A DNA stretch of 64,000 bases, taken from contig NZ_LJYW01000001.1 in NCBI RefSeq assembly GCF_001305515.1, positions 1,534,320 through 1,598,319 on the forward strand, in the 5' to 3' direction. The notes below the pieces were generated by a model. The model saw nothing but the letters and a program-made list of their open reading frames with translations, did no database searches and had not been told where the DNA came from. The DNA comes from Prosthecodimorpha hirschii. Its GTDB lineage: Bacteria; Pseudomonadota; Alphaproteobacteria; Rhizobiales; Ancalomicrobiaceae. This document shows, in pieces, positions 34,071-43,898 of the stretch; positions within the stretch are counted from its first letter, which is position 1, and the number at the start of each line of letters is the position of its first letter. Position numbers and translations under genes: made by a program.

Positions 34071-35947
34071 CGCGCGGCCTCCGAGGGTGAGGAACCGGAC
34101 GCGTCGTTCCGCCCTGTGCCCGATGGCCGGACCAGGTCGGCGAGGCCGCCGAGGCCCTTGGGCAGGAAGACGACCAGCACCACGATGATCGCGCCGAGCA
34201 CGAGCTTGGAATAGTCGGTCTGGCTCATCAGCCAGATCGAGAGCGCCTTGAAGGCGACCGCGCCGATCGCTGCGCCCGAAACCGTCTCCAGCCCGCCGAG
34301 CAGCACCATGACGAGGCCGTCGACCGAGGTCGGGATCGCCAGCGCGTCGGGGAAGACGTTGCCCTTCAGGAAGGCGTAGAGCGCGCCGGCGAGGCCCGCC
34401 ACCGCGCCGGCGACCGCGAAGGCGATCCATTGCGTCGACAGGCGGTCGATGCCGATCGCCTCGGCGCGCAGCGTGGAATCGCGCACCGCGCGCAGCCGGT
34501 AGCCGAAGGGCGAGAAGGCGAGGATGCGCAGGGCCGCGACCGAGACGGTCGCCACCATGAGCGAGAGCCAGTAGAAGGCGGCCGGCTTGGACGCCCAGGC
34601 CGTCGGCCAGACGCCGAGAATGCCGTTGTCGCCGCCCGTCACGGCCACCCACTGGAAGGCGATCGACCAGGCGATCTGCGCGAAGGCGAGCGTCAGCATG
34701 GCGAAATAGACGCCGGACAGGCGCACGCAGAACCAGCCGAACAGGATGCCGCCGAGCCCGGCCAGCACCGGACCGGCCAGGATGGCGGCCTCCATCGGCG
34801 CGCCGAGCCATTTCACCGCTAGCGCGGCGCCGTAGGAGCCGAGCCCGAAATAGGCGGCATGACCGAAGGAGGCGAGCCCGCCGACCGACATCAGGAACTG
34901 CAGGCTGGCCGCGAACACGACGAAGAGCAGGATCTCGGCGCCGACCGAGAGCAGGTAGGGGCCGGCGAAGGCCGGCGCCGCGGCCAGCGCCGAGACCAGA
35001 ACCGCGACCGCGATCCGGCCCGCGCGCCCGAGCGGCTGCCACGGCCGGATGGTCGCGCCGGGCGTCGTCCGCCGCGCCGCCTCGGGCCGGCCGAACAGGC
35101 CGAAGGGCCGGACCACCAGCACGACGGCCATGACCAGGAACACCACCACGATCGAGATCTTCGGGAAGATCAGGATGCCGAAGGCGTTGATTTCCGAGAC
35201 GATCACCGCCGCCAGGAAGGCGCCCGGCACGCTGCCGAGCCCGCCGATCACGACGACCACGAAGACCTCGACGATGACGCGGAGATCCATCGAATGGCTG
35301 ACCGCCTCGCGCGGGATCTGCAGCGCCCCGCCGAGGCCGGCCAGGAAGACGCCGAGGGCGAAGACCGAGGTGAACAGCCATTTCTGGTCGACGCCGAGCG
35401 CGGCGACCATGTCGCGGTCCTGGGTCGCGGCGCGCACCAGAATGCCCCAGCGGGTGCGGTTGAACAGGAGCCAGAGCGCGCCGAGCACGACCGGGCCGGC
35501 GGCGACCAGGAACAGGTCGTAGGCCGGCACGCGCTGGCCGAGGATCATGACCGCGCCGGTGAAGCCGGGCGCCCGGCGGCCGAGCAGGTCTTCCGGGCCC
35601 CAGGCCAGGATGACCAGGTCCTGCACCATCAGCGTGACGCCGAAGGTGGCGAGCAGCTGGAACAGTTCCGGGGCCTTGTAGATGCGGCGCAAGAGCAGGA
35701 TCTCGGTCGCAGCCCCGATCGCCGCCACCGCGACGGCCGCGGCGAACAGGCCGAACCAGAAGCCGAAGGCACCGCCGAGCCGTTCGGTCAGGCTATAGGC
35801 CAGATAGGCGCCGATCATCGTGAAGGCGCCATGGGCGAAGTTCACGATGCGGGTGACGCCGAAGATGATCGACAGCCCGCTGGCGATCAGGAACAGCGAG
35901 GCGGCGCTGGCGAGCCCGGTCAGGGCCTGGACGATCAGGAAGGCCAA
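34067..35947 (-). CDS. fused LivH-LivM permease of a branched-chain-type ABC importer
   Basis: 626-residue inner-membrane protein combining both permease subunits in one chain. LivH-like part at about 1-285 (LSIIFGVTRIVNFAHGAFTMIGAYLAYSL, VVVVIGGLGSVPGAFLAAVIVSEI) and LivM-like part from about 310 (LLSVGAEILLFVVFAASLQFLMSVGGLASFGHAAYFGLGSYGA, FSPFGYRLRAVRDSTLRAEAIG). The junction RPFGLFGRPEAARRTTPGATIRPW looks like the usual LivH end joined by a short linker. The transported compound is probably related to the enzymes upstream, such as nicotinate or a related acid. Confidence 0.92.
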   Translation of the reverse strand: MAFLIVQALTGLASAASLFLIASGLSIIFGVTRIVNFAHGAFTMIGAYLAYSLTERLGGAFGFWFGLFAAAVAVAAIGAATEILLLRRIYKAPELFQLLATFGVTLMVQDLVILAWGPEDLLGRRAPGFTGAVMILGQRVPAYDLFLVAAGPVVLGALWLLFNRTRWGILVRAATQDRDMVAALGVDQKWLFTSVFALGVFLAGLGGALQIPREAVSHSMDLRVIVEVFVVVVIGGLGSVPGAFLAAVIVSEINAFGILIFPKISIVVVFLVMAVVLVVRPFGLFGRPEAARRTTPGATIRPWQPLGRAGRIAVAVLVSALAAAPAFAGPYLLSVGAEILLFVVFAASLQFLMSVGGLASFGHAAYFGLGSYGAALAVKWLGAPMEAAILAGPVLAGLGGILFGWFCVRLSGVYFAMLTLAFAQIAWSIAFQWVAVTGGDNGILGVWPTAWASKPAAFYWLSLMVATVSVAALRILAFSPFGYRLRAVRDSTLRAEAIGIDRLSTQWIAFAVAGAVAGLAGALYAFLKGNVFPDALAIPTSVDGLVMVLLGGLETVSGAAIGAVAFKALSIWLMSQTDYSKLVLGAIIVVLVVFLPKGLGGLADLVRPSGTGRNDASGSSPSEAAR

Positions 35948-36054
35948 CGCACGCGTCTCCCGATGGCGCCCGCGTCGGGCGTCTTGAAGGGTTCGGATCG
36001 GAGAGGGAACCGGGACCGGCGCGATGGCCGGCCCCGATCGGGTTCAGACCGGGC

Positions 36055-37269
36055 TCAGTCGGCCGGACGCAGCGCCTTGACCATGTCCTCGCTCGGCATA
36101 TAGGCGGCGCCGTCGCGATAGACGCTGTCGACCATCACGCCCTTGCCGTCCTTGACCGCCGTCTTGCCGACGAAGGCACCGAGGGTCGACTGGCCGTCGG
36201 AGGCGCGGAAGACGATCTTGCCGAAGGGGCTCGGGACCTCGAGGCCCTTGGCGGCAGCGATCATCTTGTCGGTATCGGTCGAGCCGGCCTTGGCGATGAT
36301 CGCGGCGGCGGACTTCATGGTCATGTAGCCGACCACCGAGCCGAGGCGCGGATAGTCGTTGTACTTGGCCTGATAGGCCTTCAGGAAGGCCGCGTGCTCG
36401 GCGATCTTCACGTCGTACCAGGGATAGCCGGTGACGATCCAGCCGGCCGGGGTCTCGTCCTTGAGCGGGTCGAGATATTCCGGCTCGCCGGTCAGGAAGC
36501 TGGCCACGGCGCGCTTCTCGAACAGGCCGCGGGTATTGCCCTCGCGCACCAGCTTGACCAGATCCGGGCCGAAGGTGACGTTGAGGATCGCCTCCGGCTC
36601 GGCGGCGGCGATCGCCTGCACGACGGCGCCGGCCTCGATCTTGCCCTGGGTCGGCCACTGCTCGGCGACCCACTGGATGTCCGGACGCTTCTTGGACAGC
36701 AGCTCCTTGAACACGGCGACCGCCGACTGGCCGTATTCGTAGTTGGGCGCGATGGTCGCCCATTTCTTGGCCGGCAGCTTGGCGGCCTCCTCGGCCAGCA
36801 TCGCCGCCTGGGCGTAGTTCTGCGGACGCAGGCGCAGGACGTATTTGTGGCCCTTGGCGAGCGTCACCGCGTCGGTCAGCGGCTCGGCGGCCAGGAACAG
36901 CACCTTCTTCTGCTTGGCGAAGTCGGAGACCGCGAGACCGATATGGGAGAAGAAGGTGCCGGTCAGCATGACGACCTGGTCGGAGGAGACCAGTTCGTTG
37001 GCGGCCGTCACGGCATCGGCGGGCTTGCCGCCGTCGTCCTTGGAGACCACCTCCAGCTTCTTGCCGAGCACGCCGCCGGCGGCGTTGATCTCGTCGACGG
37101 CGAGCTGCCAGCCCTTGCGGTAGGGCTCGGTGAAGGCCGGCAGGCCCGAATAGCTGTTGATCTCGCCGATCTTGATCGTCTGCGCCGCCGCGAAGGAGGC
37201 GGTGGCGGCCATGAAGGCGCCGCCGAGGGCGCCCGCGAGGACCATTCTGCGTCCGATTCCCGTCTGCAT
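36055..37269 (-). CDS. branched-chain-type ABC substrate-binding protein
   Basis: 404-residue periplasmic binding protein, LivJ/UrtA-like type I fold. Signal region MQTGIGRRMVLAGALGGAFMAATASFAAAQ with twin arginines. Mature core: TIKIGEINSYSGLPAFTEPYRKGWQLAVDEINAAGGVLGKKLEVVSKDDGGKPADAV, then AAKKW-type NYEYGQSAVAVFKELL and GWIVTGYPWYDV. Ligands of this class range from amino acids to aromatic acids. It lies between the DUF1185 pair and the permease gene, in the same orientation. Confidence 0.92.
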   Translation of the reverse strand: MQTGIGRRMVLAGALGGAFMAATASFAAAQTIKIGEINSYSGLPAFTEPYRKGWQLAVDEINAAGGVLGKKLEVVSKDDGGKPADAVTAANELVSSDQVVMLTGTFFSHIGLAVSDFAKQKKVLFLAAEPLTDAVTLAKGHKYVLRLRPQNYAQAAMLAEEAAKLPAKKWATIAPNYEYGQSAVAVFKELLSKKRPDIQWVAEQWPTQGKIEAGAVVQAIAAAEPEAILNVTFGPDLVKLVREGNTRGLFEKRAVASFLTGEPEYLDPLKDETPAGWIVTGYPWYDVKIAEHAAFLKAYQAKYNDYPRLGSVVGYMTMKSAAAIIAKAGSTDTDKMIAAAKGLEVPSPFGKIVFRASDGQSTLGAFVGKTAVKDGKGVMVDSVYRDGAAYMPSEDMVKALRPAD

Positions 37270-37323
37270 GATCGAGCACTCCCTGTTGACTGATCCCGGT
37301 CCGTCCAGGCGCCGGCAGGCGCG

Positions 37324-37908
37324 TCAGCGCAGGCCGTCCTCGCCCTTGATCTCGTGTTTGGTCAGGCCGCCGACCCGCGGCAGCGGCCGGCCGCCGTCGG
37401 TCACCGCCACGGCGACGACGATCTCGCGGGCGCGCGGCGCGTCGGCGATGCGGATCTCGACGCCGTCGAAATGGCTGCGCACATAGGCGGCATCCTTGTG
37501 GCCGAGCGGCACGTCCAGCACCGTGCCCGGCCCGCCGCGCTTCTTCGACGAGGGGATCAGCGCGGCGCCCTTGCCGAGCACCTTGCGCACCGGCGTGCCC
37601 ATCTTCGGATGCAGCAGCGCGGCGGCATGTTCCAGTTCGCCGTCCTCGCCGACACAGGCGGCCTTGCCGTAGCCCTCCGCCTGATCGCCCGGGATGCCGA
37701 GCGCGGCGACGCAGCGCGCCGCCAGAAGACCGCCGAGTTCCTCGCCGATGGCGATCAGCTCGGACAGATCCTCCTGATAGACGCCCGCGAAGGGATTCTC
37801 GATCACCGCCGCCGCCACCGCGCGACGCACCGGCGGCGACACCGTGCGGCCCATCTCGGTCAGCGTCTCGTCGAGCTGGACCACCAGCTTGCGGATCTTC
37901 GCGCTCAT
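37324..37908 (-). CDS. DUF1185 protein, copy 2
   Basis: 194-residue protein of the DUF1185 ('amino acid synthesis') family, biochemical role unknown. Its paralogue is encoded directly upstream in an ATGA overlap; the two share IENPFAG/IRNPFAG, GYGKAACVGEDGELEHAA/GYGKGAIVGQAGELEHGA, KKRGGPGTVLDVPLGHKDAAYVRSHFD and the ending IKGEDGLR. Both have 194 residues, which suggests an A/B heteromeric pair. Position after 6-hydroxynicotinate reductase and UPF0280 links them to pyridine breakdown (inference). Confidence 0.85.
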   Translation of the reverse strand: MSAKIRKLVVQLDETLTEMGRTVSPPVRRAVAAAVIENPFAGVYQEDLSELIAIGEELGGLLAARCVAALGIPGDQAEGYGKAACVGEDGELEHAAALLHPKMGTPVRKVLGKGAALIPSSKKRGGPGTVLDVPLGHKDAAYVRSHFDGVEIRIADAPRAREIVVAVAVTDGGRPLPRVGGLTKHEIKGEDGLR

Positions 37909-38489
37909 CGGAGGCCGTCCTCGCCCTTGATGTCGGCGGCCTTGAGGCCGCCGACGCGGGCATGCACCCGCGCGCCCGTGGTCATGACCAGCGCGAGCAC
38001 CAGTTCGTCGGCGCGCGGACCGTCGGCGAGGCCGACCTCCATGGCGTCGAAATGGCTGCGCACATAGGAGGCGTTGATATGCGTGACGGGGATGTCCAGC
38101 CGCGTGCCCGGGCCGCCGACCTTCTTGGTCGAGGGCACGATCGCCTTGGCGTCGCCGAGCACCGCCCGCATGGCGTAGCCGCCCGGCACATGCCACAGCG
38201 CGCCATGCTCCAGCTCGCCGGCCTGACCGACGATGGCGCCCTTGCCGTAGCCCTGGATCGCCTTCGGATCGCCGCCCAAAGCCGCGACCAGCCGCTCCGC
38301 CATGTCGATGCCGAGCGGGTTCAGCACCTCCATGAAGAAGGCGATGTCCTCGTGGTAGCGCCCGGCGAAGGGATTGCGGATCACCGACAGGGCAGCGGCA
38401 CGCTTCGGCGGTTCCGCCGCCACCGGCCCGCCCTCGTGGAAGATCTCCTCCACGGTCAGCACACGCTTGCGCAATTCGATCCCGGTCAT
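37905..38489 (-). CDS. DUF1185 protein, copy 1
   Basis: 194-residue DUF1185 paralogue. Features: IRNPFAGRYHEDIAFFMEVLNPLGIDMAERLVAALGG, GYGKGAIVGQAGELEHGALWHVPGGYAMR, ST-KKVGGPGTRLDIPVTHINASYVRSHFDAMEVGLAD. ATG 38489 is preceded by GGAGGAAGG, a strong ribosome-binding site, which separates it from the coupled gene arrangement upstream and suggests it heads its own translation unit. A long palindrome lies 25-75 bp before it. Confidence 0.86.
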   Translation of the reverse strand: MTGIELRKRVLTVEEIFHEGGPVAAEPPKRAAALSVIRNPFAGRYHEDIAFFMEVLNPLGIDMAERLVAALGGDPKAIQGYGKGAIVGQAGELEHGALWHVPGGYAMRAVLGDAKAIVPSTKKVGGPGTRLDIPVTHINASYVRSHFDAMEVGLADGPRADELVLALVMTTGARVHARVGGLKAADIKGEDGLR

Positions 38490-38513
38490 CGGGGTCCTTC
38501 CTCCACCGGCCGA

Positions 38514-38564
38514 GTGGTTTGATCGAGACGGATGGTACCCATCCGCCTCGTGAATCCAAACCAC
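38514..38564. promoter_or_regulatory. nested long palindrome between UPF0280 and DUF1185 genes
   Basis: Outer arms GTGGTTTG (38514-38521) and CAAACCAC (38557-38564), middle arms CGAG/CTCG, inner arms CGGATGG/CCATCCG around TAC at the centre. It fills the gap after the UPF0280 stop codon and ends 24 bp before the DUF1185 start codon. It could be an operator for a dimeric regulator or an attenuating stem-loop. Confidence 0.7.
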
Positions 38565-39628
38565 TAACTCTTTGACGACGTGGTCAATTCAATCTGACAT
38601 TTGCGGGACGCAAATGTCGGATTTTGACCACTCGGGCGCCGTCCGGCCCAGACGGCATGTCCCGACAGCATTTTGTCAATCCCCGGAATGGCCGTCACCG
38701 TCGCATGGCGGTCACCCGGCACCGTCAGGTCGCGAAAATCGCCCGCCACACGCACTCGGGTAGCGAGCTGCAGGGCCGCGCCGACGATGCGTCCCTCGCC
38801 GATCAGCCGATCCGCCTCGCGCAGTCCGCCAGCCAGCGCCCGCTCGATCTCGGCGGCGTCGAGAGGACCGACCGCGACCGTGACCAGCCGGTCGCCGAGA
38901 TCGCTGTCGGGCTGCAGGTCGCGCGCCCGGCGGCGGGCGATCGCGCCGTGGCCCGGCAGGTCGACCGCGTTGGCGACGACGGTCGCGGCCGCATCCGCCT
39001 CGGCCGCCGTGCCGACCAGGACGGTGACCGCATCGGCGATGCCGAGCGAGAAGGAACGCCCGCGCCAGCCGGAGGTCGCGATGCCGCGCACCGGATCCGC
39101 CGCCCGGATGGTCGCCGAGCCGACCAGGCTCGGCCGGTCGGGCCGGTCGACCAGACCCGCGGCGAGGCTCATTCCGGGCGCGAGATGCAGGGCGATGTCG
39201 CCGCCATTGTTGACATAGGCGCGATCGAGCGGGGCCGCCGCACACATGGCGGCGAGGATCTCCTCGGCCACCGCGCCGGCCACCGCCGCCATCGGGGTGA
39301 TGAAGGCCCGTGCGGCATGCGGCAGCACCGCTGCCCACATGCGCCGCGCCACGATGCCGGCCGGCGGCCGGTCCGGCACGGCCGGGGCGCGCAGGAGGGC
39401 GAGGTCGGCGCAGAGTTCGTCGAGGAGACCGGCGAAGCGCCCGGCCGCAGCCCGGTAGGCCGCCGCGACCGCGTCCTGCACCCCGTCGGCGCCGATGATG
39501 AGATCGATCGGTCCGTCCTGGAGATGCAGGCGGCGCCCGTCCGGCAGCAGCCGCGCGACCATCCGCGGCCGGGATGCCGTTGCGGACGGATCGGAGGCGG
39601 GCTGTCGGAGGGCGGCCGCGGCGGTCAT
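38564..39628 (-). CDS. UPF0280 family (ApbE-like) protein
   Basis: 354-residue protein of the UPF0280 family, structurally related to ApbE flavin transferases, function unknown. Core: LHLQDGPIDLIIGADG, ITPMAAVAGAVAEEILAAM, RAYVNNGGDIALHLAPG, GIATSGWRGRSFSLGIADAVTVLVGTAAEADAAATVVANAVDLPG. It overlaps the reductase gene by 4 bp. The last ~20 residues (GQNPTFASRKCQIELTTSSKS) are translated from a large palindrome and do not look conserved, so the gene probably ran past its ancestral end into regulatory DNA. A role in fitting flavin to the reductase upstream is an open possibility. Confidence 0.85.
   Translation of the reverse strand: MTAAAALRQPASDPSATASRPRMVARLLPDGRRLHLQDGPIDLIIGADGVQDAVAAAYRAAAGRFAGLLDELCADLALLRAPAVPDRPPAGIVARRMWAAVLPHAARAFITPMAAVAGAVAEEILAAMCAAAPLDRAYVNNGGDIALHLAPGMSLAAGLVDRPDRPSLVGSATIRAADPVRGIATSGWRGRSFSLGIADAVTVLVGTAAEADAAATVVANAVDLPGHGAIARRRARDLQPDSDLGDRLVTVAVGPLDAAEIERALAGGLREADRLIGEGRIVGAALQLATRVRVAGDFRDLTVPGDRHATVTAIPGIDKMLSGHAVWAGRRPSGQNPTFASRKCQIELTTSSKS
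38581..38630. promoter_or_regulatory. 50-bp palindrome inside the 3' end of the UPF0280 gene
   Basis: Outer arms TGGTCAA (38581-38587) and TTGACCA (38624-38630); inner perfect 10-bp arms GACATTTGCG (38596-38605) and CGCAAATGTC (38609-38618) around GGA. A/T-rich compared with its surroundings. Position 92-141 bp upstream of the DUF1185 start fits an operator for a promoter of the DUF1185-ABC part of the locus. Confidence 0.7.
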
Positions 39629-41145
39629 GGGGTGCCCCCGCTGCCCGGCTGTCCGAACGGCCAGGGATTGTCGGCGATCGGCGCGACCAGCCGGCGCCCC
39701 TGCGGCGTGCCGGCTTGCGACAGGCGGCGGACATGGTCCATGTGGCCGCCGAGCGCTTCGTAGTCGGCGAGCGTCATGGTGAATTCGATCGGCGCGACCA
39801 GGGCCGGCGTCGGCACGTAGCCGAAGGCGTTCGACGGCATCCGCGTCACGTCGACCATGAAGGTGATGCCGCCGCCGGGCCAGACATAGGCCGGCGCGCC
39901 GCCGCAGGTGACGCGGGTCAGCGCCTGCTTGACCGAATGGGTCAGGCGGACCGGGTTCTCGGTGACGCCGGAGCGCAGCGAGCCGCCGGCGCCGCCCATG
40001 AACAGCACCGTCGACAGCGCCGGCTCGCAATTCTCCGCGATGCGCTCGGCGACCGCGGCGAGCGGGGCCGGGATCGCCTGCTCGACCGGGCGCAACGCCT
40101 CGTCGAGCACGAAATAGGCGGCATGCTCGCCGGTGGTCGAGACCATGAACAGGGTCAGGCCGGGCCGCGCGCCCTTCTTTGGGTCGAAGGCGCCGAGGAT
40201 GGCGAGCGGATCGGCGAGATTGGTGCCGCCCCAGCCGGTGCCGGGCTCGGCGACCTGGAAATAGCGCCCGGGCGTCGAGCGCCGGCCCTTCATGCGGATG
40301 CCGGTATCGGGGATGCCGAGCAGCTTGCCGGCCTGATGCTCGGACAGGACGCCGGTGATGTGGTCGTCGACCACCACCACCTCATCGGCGAGGCCGAGCC
40401 ACTGCTTGGCGAACATGCCGATCGTGGCCGAGCCGCAGCCGACGCGCATGCGCGTCTCGGGCACGCCGTTGACGATCGGTGCCTTGCCGGCCTCCACGAT
40501 CACGGTCGAGCCGCCGTCGATGGCGAGTTCCACCGCGAAGCCGTTGCTGAGCGCCAGGAGCGCGTCGCAGGTGACCTTGCCCTCGCGCTTGGAGCCGCCG
40601 GTCAGGTGGTGGACGCCGCCGAGCGACAGCATCTGCGAGCCGTATTCGCCGGTCGTGACATGGCCGATCGCCTCGCCGTCGGCGCGGACCACCGCCTGTT
40701 CCGGGCCGAGCCAGCGGTCGGTGTCGATCTTCACCTTGACGCCGCAATAGCTGAAGATGCCCTCGGTCACGACCGTGACCATGTCGACGCCGTCGATCTC
40801 GGAGGCGACGATGAACGGGGCGGGCTTGTAGTCCGGATAGGTGGTGCCGGCGCCGATGGCGGTGACGAAGGTCGTCGCCTCGCCGAGAATGCGGCCGTCC
40901 CAGTCCGCCTCCCGCTCCAGGAAGGGCACGACCTCGCCGCCGGTCGACAGCGTGCGGTCGATCAGGACATGGGGATCGACGCGGATCAGTTCGCCGGCCG
41001 CATTGGCGTAGCGATCGCAGGCGCCGGTCATGCCGTCCTTGATGATGCACATCACCGGACAGGCATCGCAGCGGATCTTGCCCGCCTCCGGCGCGCCTGT
41101 CCCGGTCCCCGCCCCGCCGGCCGTCTCCGTCGCCACGACGCTCAT
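39625..41145 (-). CDS. hnr: 6-hydroxynicotinate reductase
   Basis: 506-residue iron-sulfur flavoenzyme of the 6-hydroxynicotinate reductase family (Eubacterium barkeri Hnr), which uses reduced ferredoxin to turn 6-hydroxynicotinate into 1,4,5,6-tetrahydro-6-oxonicotinate. The N-terminal cluster-binding segment has C26-x2-C29-x3-C33 and C43 ([16 protein letters not shown]). Further family stretches are [47 protein letters not shown] and [14 protein letters not shown]. It overlaps the hydroxylase and UPF0280 genes by four bases, which fixes the operon. Product identity with the bacterial enzyme is from pattern and context. Confidence 0.87.
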   Translation of the reverse strand: MSVVATETAGGAGTGTGAPEAGKIRCDACPVMCIIKDGMTGACDRYANAAGELIRVDPHVLIDRTLSTGGEVVPFLEREADWDGRILGEATTFVTAIGAGTTYPDYKPAPFIVASEIDGVDMVTVVTEGIFSYCGVKVKIDTDRWLGPEQAVVRADGEAIGHVTTGEYGSQMLSLGGVHHLTGGSKREGKVTCDALLALSNGFAVELAIDGGSTVIVEAGKAPIVNGVPETRMRVGCGSATIGMFAKQWLGLADEVVVVDDHITGVLSEHQAGKLLGIPDTGIRMKGRRSTPGRYFQVAEPGTGWGGTNLADPLAILGAFDPKKGARPGLTLFMVSTTGEHAAYFVLDEALRPVEQAIPAPLAAVAERIAENCEPALSTVLFMGGAGGSLRSGVTENPVRLTHSVKQALTRVTCGGAPAYVWPGGGITFMVDVTRMPSNAFGYVPTPALVAPIEFTMTLADYEALGGHMDHVRRLSQAGTPQGRRLVAPIADNPWPFGQPGSGGTP

Positions 41146-43898
41146 GCTTGGCCTCCCAGACCGACGAGACCGGCCCGGATCCGGTCGGGCGTCGCCGGCA
41201 CGCGGGTGACGCGCAGGCCGGTGGCGTGATGGATGGCGTTGAGGATGGCCGGCGCGGTCGGGATCAGAGCCTGCTCGCCGACGCCCTTGGCCCCGAAGGG
41301 ACCGGCCGGGGCGCCGTCCTCGATCAGGATGGTGGTCACCGGCGGCACGTCGCCGACGGTCGGGATCAGGTAGTCGTGCAAGTTCTCGCCGCGCCCGGGG
41401 ATGAATTCCTCCATCAGCGCCAGGCCGATGCCCTGCGCGACGCCGCCCTCGACCTGCCCCTCGATCAGAAGCGGGTTGACCGCGCGGCCGACATCGTGGG
41501 CGGCGGTGACATGCAGCACCCGGACGGTGCCGAGCGCCGTGTCGATCTCGATCTCGGCGAGATGGGCGCCGAAGCCGTAGACCGCATAGGGATCGCCCTG
41601 CCCGTTCGCATCGAGCGGACTGGTCGGCGGGTCGAAGGTCTCCTCCGCCGCCAGCACGTAGCCGTGGCGGTCGACGGCCAGACCGGCGAGGTCGATCTCG
41701 CGCCGGGCCTCGCCCTCGGCCACGATGACCCGGCCGGGGCCGCAGACGATGGCGGCGTCCGGTCCGGCATTGGCGAGGCGCAGGATGGCGGCGCGCAGCG
41801 CCCGGCCGGCCAGTTCCGCGGCCCGGCCGGTGACGAAGGTCTGGCGCGAGGCGGAGGTCTTGCCGCAATCGGGCGTCAGGTCGGTATCGGCCGAGACGAG
41901 ATCGAGCGCCGCCAGATCGACGCCGAGCGCCTCGGCGGCGATCTGGGCGATCACGGTATTCGACCCCTGGCCGATATCGACCGCGCCCTGATGCAGCGCG
42001 ATGCGGCCGTCCGGCTTCAGTCCGATGCGGATGGTCGACGGGTTCGACATCGAGGTGTTGCCGCAGCCGTACCACATGCCGGCGACGCCGGCGCCGCGCC
42101 GCAGGCTCCCCGATGCCGTCGCGTTGAAAGTCTCCGCCGCCGCGCGGGCGCGCGCCCAGTGCGGTCGCAGCGCCTCCAGGCAGGCGCGCATGCCGGCGCC
42201 GGCTCCGAGCACCTGGCCGGTCGCGGTCGGCGTCTCGGCGGTCAGCGCGTTGAGGATGCGGAATTCGAGCGGATCGAGGCCGAGGCCGAGCGCGAGTTCG
42301 TCGAAGAGCTGCTCCTGCGCCACCGCCATCTGCGGCACGCCGAAGCCGCGGAACGCGCCGGCCGGCACGGAATGGGTCAGGATCGCCCGCGCCTCGGCCC
42401 GGTAGTCGGGCACGAAATAGGGGCCGGAGGCATGCACCGGCACGCGGTTGGCGACCGTCGGACCCCAGGAGGCGTAGGCGCCGGTATCGAAATCGCCCGA
42501 GAAGTCGATCGCGGTCAGCCGCCCGTCGCGGGTCGCGCCGACCGTCATGGCGAGCCGGCCCGGATGGCGCTTGGTGGTGGTCATGATCGATTCCGGGCGG
42601 GAATAGACCATCCCGACCGGCCGGCCGAGCCGCCAGGCCGCGACTGCGATGAAGGGCTGCACGGACAGGTCGAGCTTGGAGCCGAAGCCGCCGCCGACCG
42701 CGGTCGGAATGATGCGCACCTGCTCGGGCGCGATGCCGAGGACGAGCGCGACATCGTCGCGGTCCATGTAGGGCGCCTGGGTGCAGGCGGCGATCTCGAT
42801 GCGATCGCCGACCCGGCGGGCGAAGCCGGCCTCCGGCTCGATATAGGCATGCTCGACGAAACCGGTCGCGAACTGCCCGGAGACGGTCCGGTCCGCCGCC
42901 GCCAGCCCGGCCGCGACATCGCCCTTGGCGACGCGCCCGCGCACCAGCACGTTGCCGGGCCGGTTGGCCTGGACCAGGGCGGCGCCGTCGGCCAGGGCGG
43001 CATCGAGGCCGATCAGCGCGTCGAGCGGTTCCCAGGCGACCGGGAAGCCGGCGAGATCGAGCGCCTCGACCGCGGCCCGGTCGCCGACCACGGCCGCGAC
43101 CGCCTCGCCGCGGAAGCGGACCTCGCCGGTCGCGAAGACTGGCTGGTCGGCAAAGGCCGGGATCACGCCGTAGAGATTGCGGCCGGGCACGTCGGCGGTG
43201 GTCAGCACGGCGACGACGCCCGGATGGGCCGCACGCCAGCCCTCCAGATCGCCGAGCGTGAAGCGCGCCCGATGATGCGGCGAGCGGACGGCGCGCAGCA
43301 GCAGGGTCTCGGCCGGCCAGCCGTCGGCGCCGTAACGCTCGGTGCCGTCGACCTTGGGCACCCCGTCGAGGCGCGGCACCCGCCGGCCGACGATCCCGCC
43401 GTCGAATGCAGCGGCTTCCGCTCCTTTCGGCGCGGCGGCGTCGAGCACCGCCTCGACGATCTTGCCGTAGCCGGTACAGCGACAGAGGACGCCGCCGAGC
43501 GCGTCGCGCACGCCCGCCTCATCAGGGACCGGAGTCCGGTCCAGATAGGCGGCCGCGGAGACCAGCATGCCGGGCGTACAGATGCCGCATTGGGCGGCGC
43601 CCCTGGCGAGCATCGCAGCCTTCAGCGCCGCGCCCGAGCGCGTGCCGGCCTCGATGCCCTCGACCGTCACCACGGCGCGTCCGGCCACCTGGCCGAAGGC
43701 GGTCAGACAGGCGCAGACCGGCTCGCCGTCGACGAGGACCGTGCAGGCGCCGCAATCGCCGGCATTGCAGCCGATCTTGGTGCCCTCGCAGCCGATCTGG
43801 TCGCGCAGCACCGCGGAGAGCCGGGCGCCCGGATCGGCGGCGATGCGGCAAGGCTCGCCGTTGAGCGTCAGGGCGAAGGCGGCGGGCTGATCAAGCAC
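41142..43898 (-). CDS. molybdenum hydroxylase, fused [2Fe-2S] and Mo-binding subunits (probable nicotinate dehydrogenase)
   Basis: 918-residue xanthine-dehydrogenase-family protein. Residues 1-155 are the two-cluster ferredoxin subunit (C44, C49, C52, C64; C104, C107, C139, C141). From about 170 the molybdopterin subunit follows with [28 protein letters not shown] and the catalytic glutamate in [12 protein letters not shown]. Separate genes are the rule, so the fusion is notable. Start GTG 43898 has GGGAGG 6 bp upstream and overlaps the FAD-subunit gene. With the reductase gene next to it, hydroxylation of nicotinate to 6-hydroxynicotinate is the likely reaction; other N-heterocycles are possible. 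Confidence 0.88.
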   Translation of the reverse strand: MLDQPAAFALTLNGEPCRIAADPGARLSAVLRDQIGCEGTKIGCNAGDCGACTVLVDGEPVCACLTAFGQVAGRAVVTVEGIEAGTRSGAALKAAMLARGAAQCGICTPGMLVSAAAYLDRTPVPDEAGVRDALGGVLCRCTGYGKIVEAVLDAAAPKGAEAAAFDGGIVGRRVPRLDGVPKVDGTERYGADGWPAETLLLRAVRSPHHRARFTLGDLEGWRAAHPGVVAVLTTADVPGRNLYGVIPAFADQPVFATGEVRFRGEAVAAVVGDRAAVEALDLAGFPVAWEPLDALIGLDAALADGAALVQANRPGNVLVRGRVAKGDVAAGLAAADRTVSGQFATGFVEHAYIEPEAGFARRVGDRIEIAACTQAPYMDRDDVALVLGIAPEQVRIIPTAVGGGFGSKLDLSVQPFIAVAAWRLGRPVGMVYSRPESIMTTTKRHPGRLAMTVGATRDGRLTAIDFSGDFDTGAYASWGPTVANRVPVHASGPYFVPDYRAEARAILTHSVPAGAFRGFGVPQMAVAQEQLFDELALGLGLDPLEFRILNALTAETPTATGQVLGAGAGMRACLEALRPHWARARAAAETFNATASGSLRRGAGVAGMWYGCGNTSMSNPSTIRIGLKPDGRIALHQGAVDIGQGSNTVIAQIAAEALGVDLAALDLVSADTDLTPDCGKTSASRQTFVTGRAAELAGRALRAAILRLANAGPDAAIVCGPGRVIVAEGEARREIDLAGLAVDRHGYVLAAEETFDPPTSPLDANGQGDPYAVYGFGAHLAEIEIDTALGTVRVLHVTAAHDVGRAVNPLLIEGQVEGGVAQGIGLALMEEFIPGRGENLHDYLIPTVGDVPPVTTILIEDGAPAGPFGAKGVGEQALIPTAPAILNAIHHATGLRVTRVPATPDRIRAGLVGLGGQA

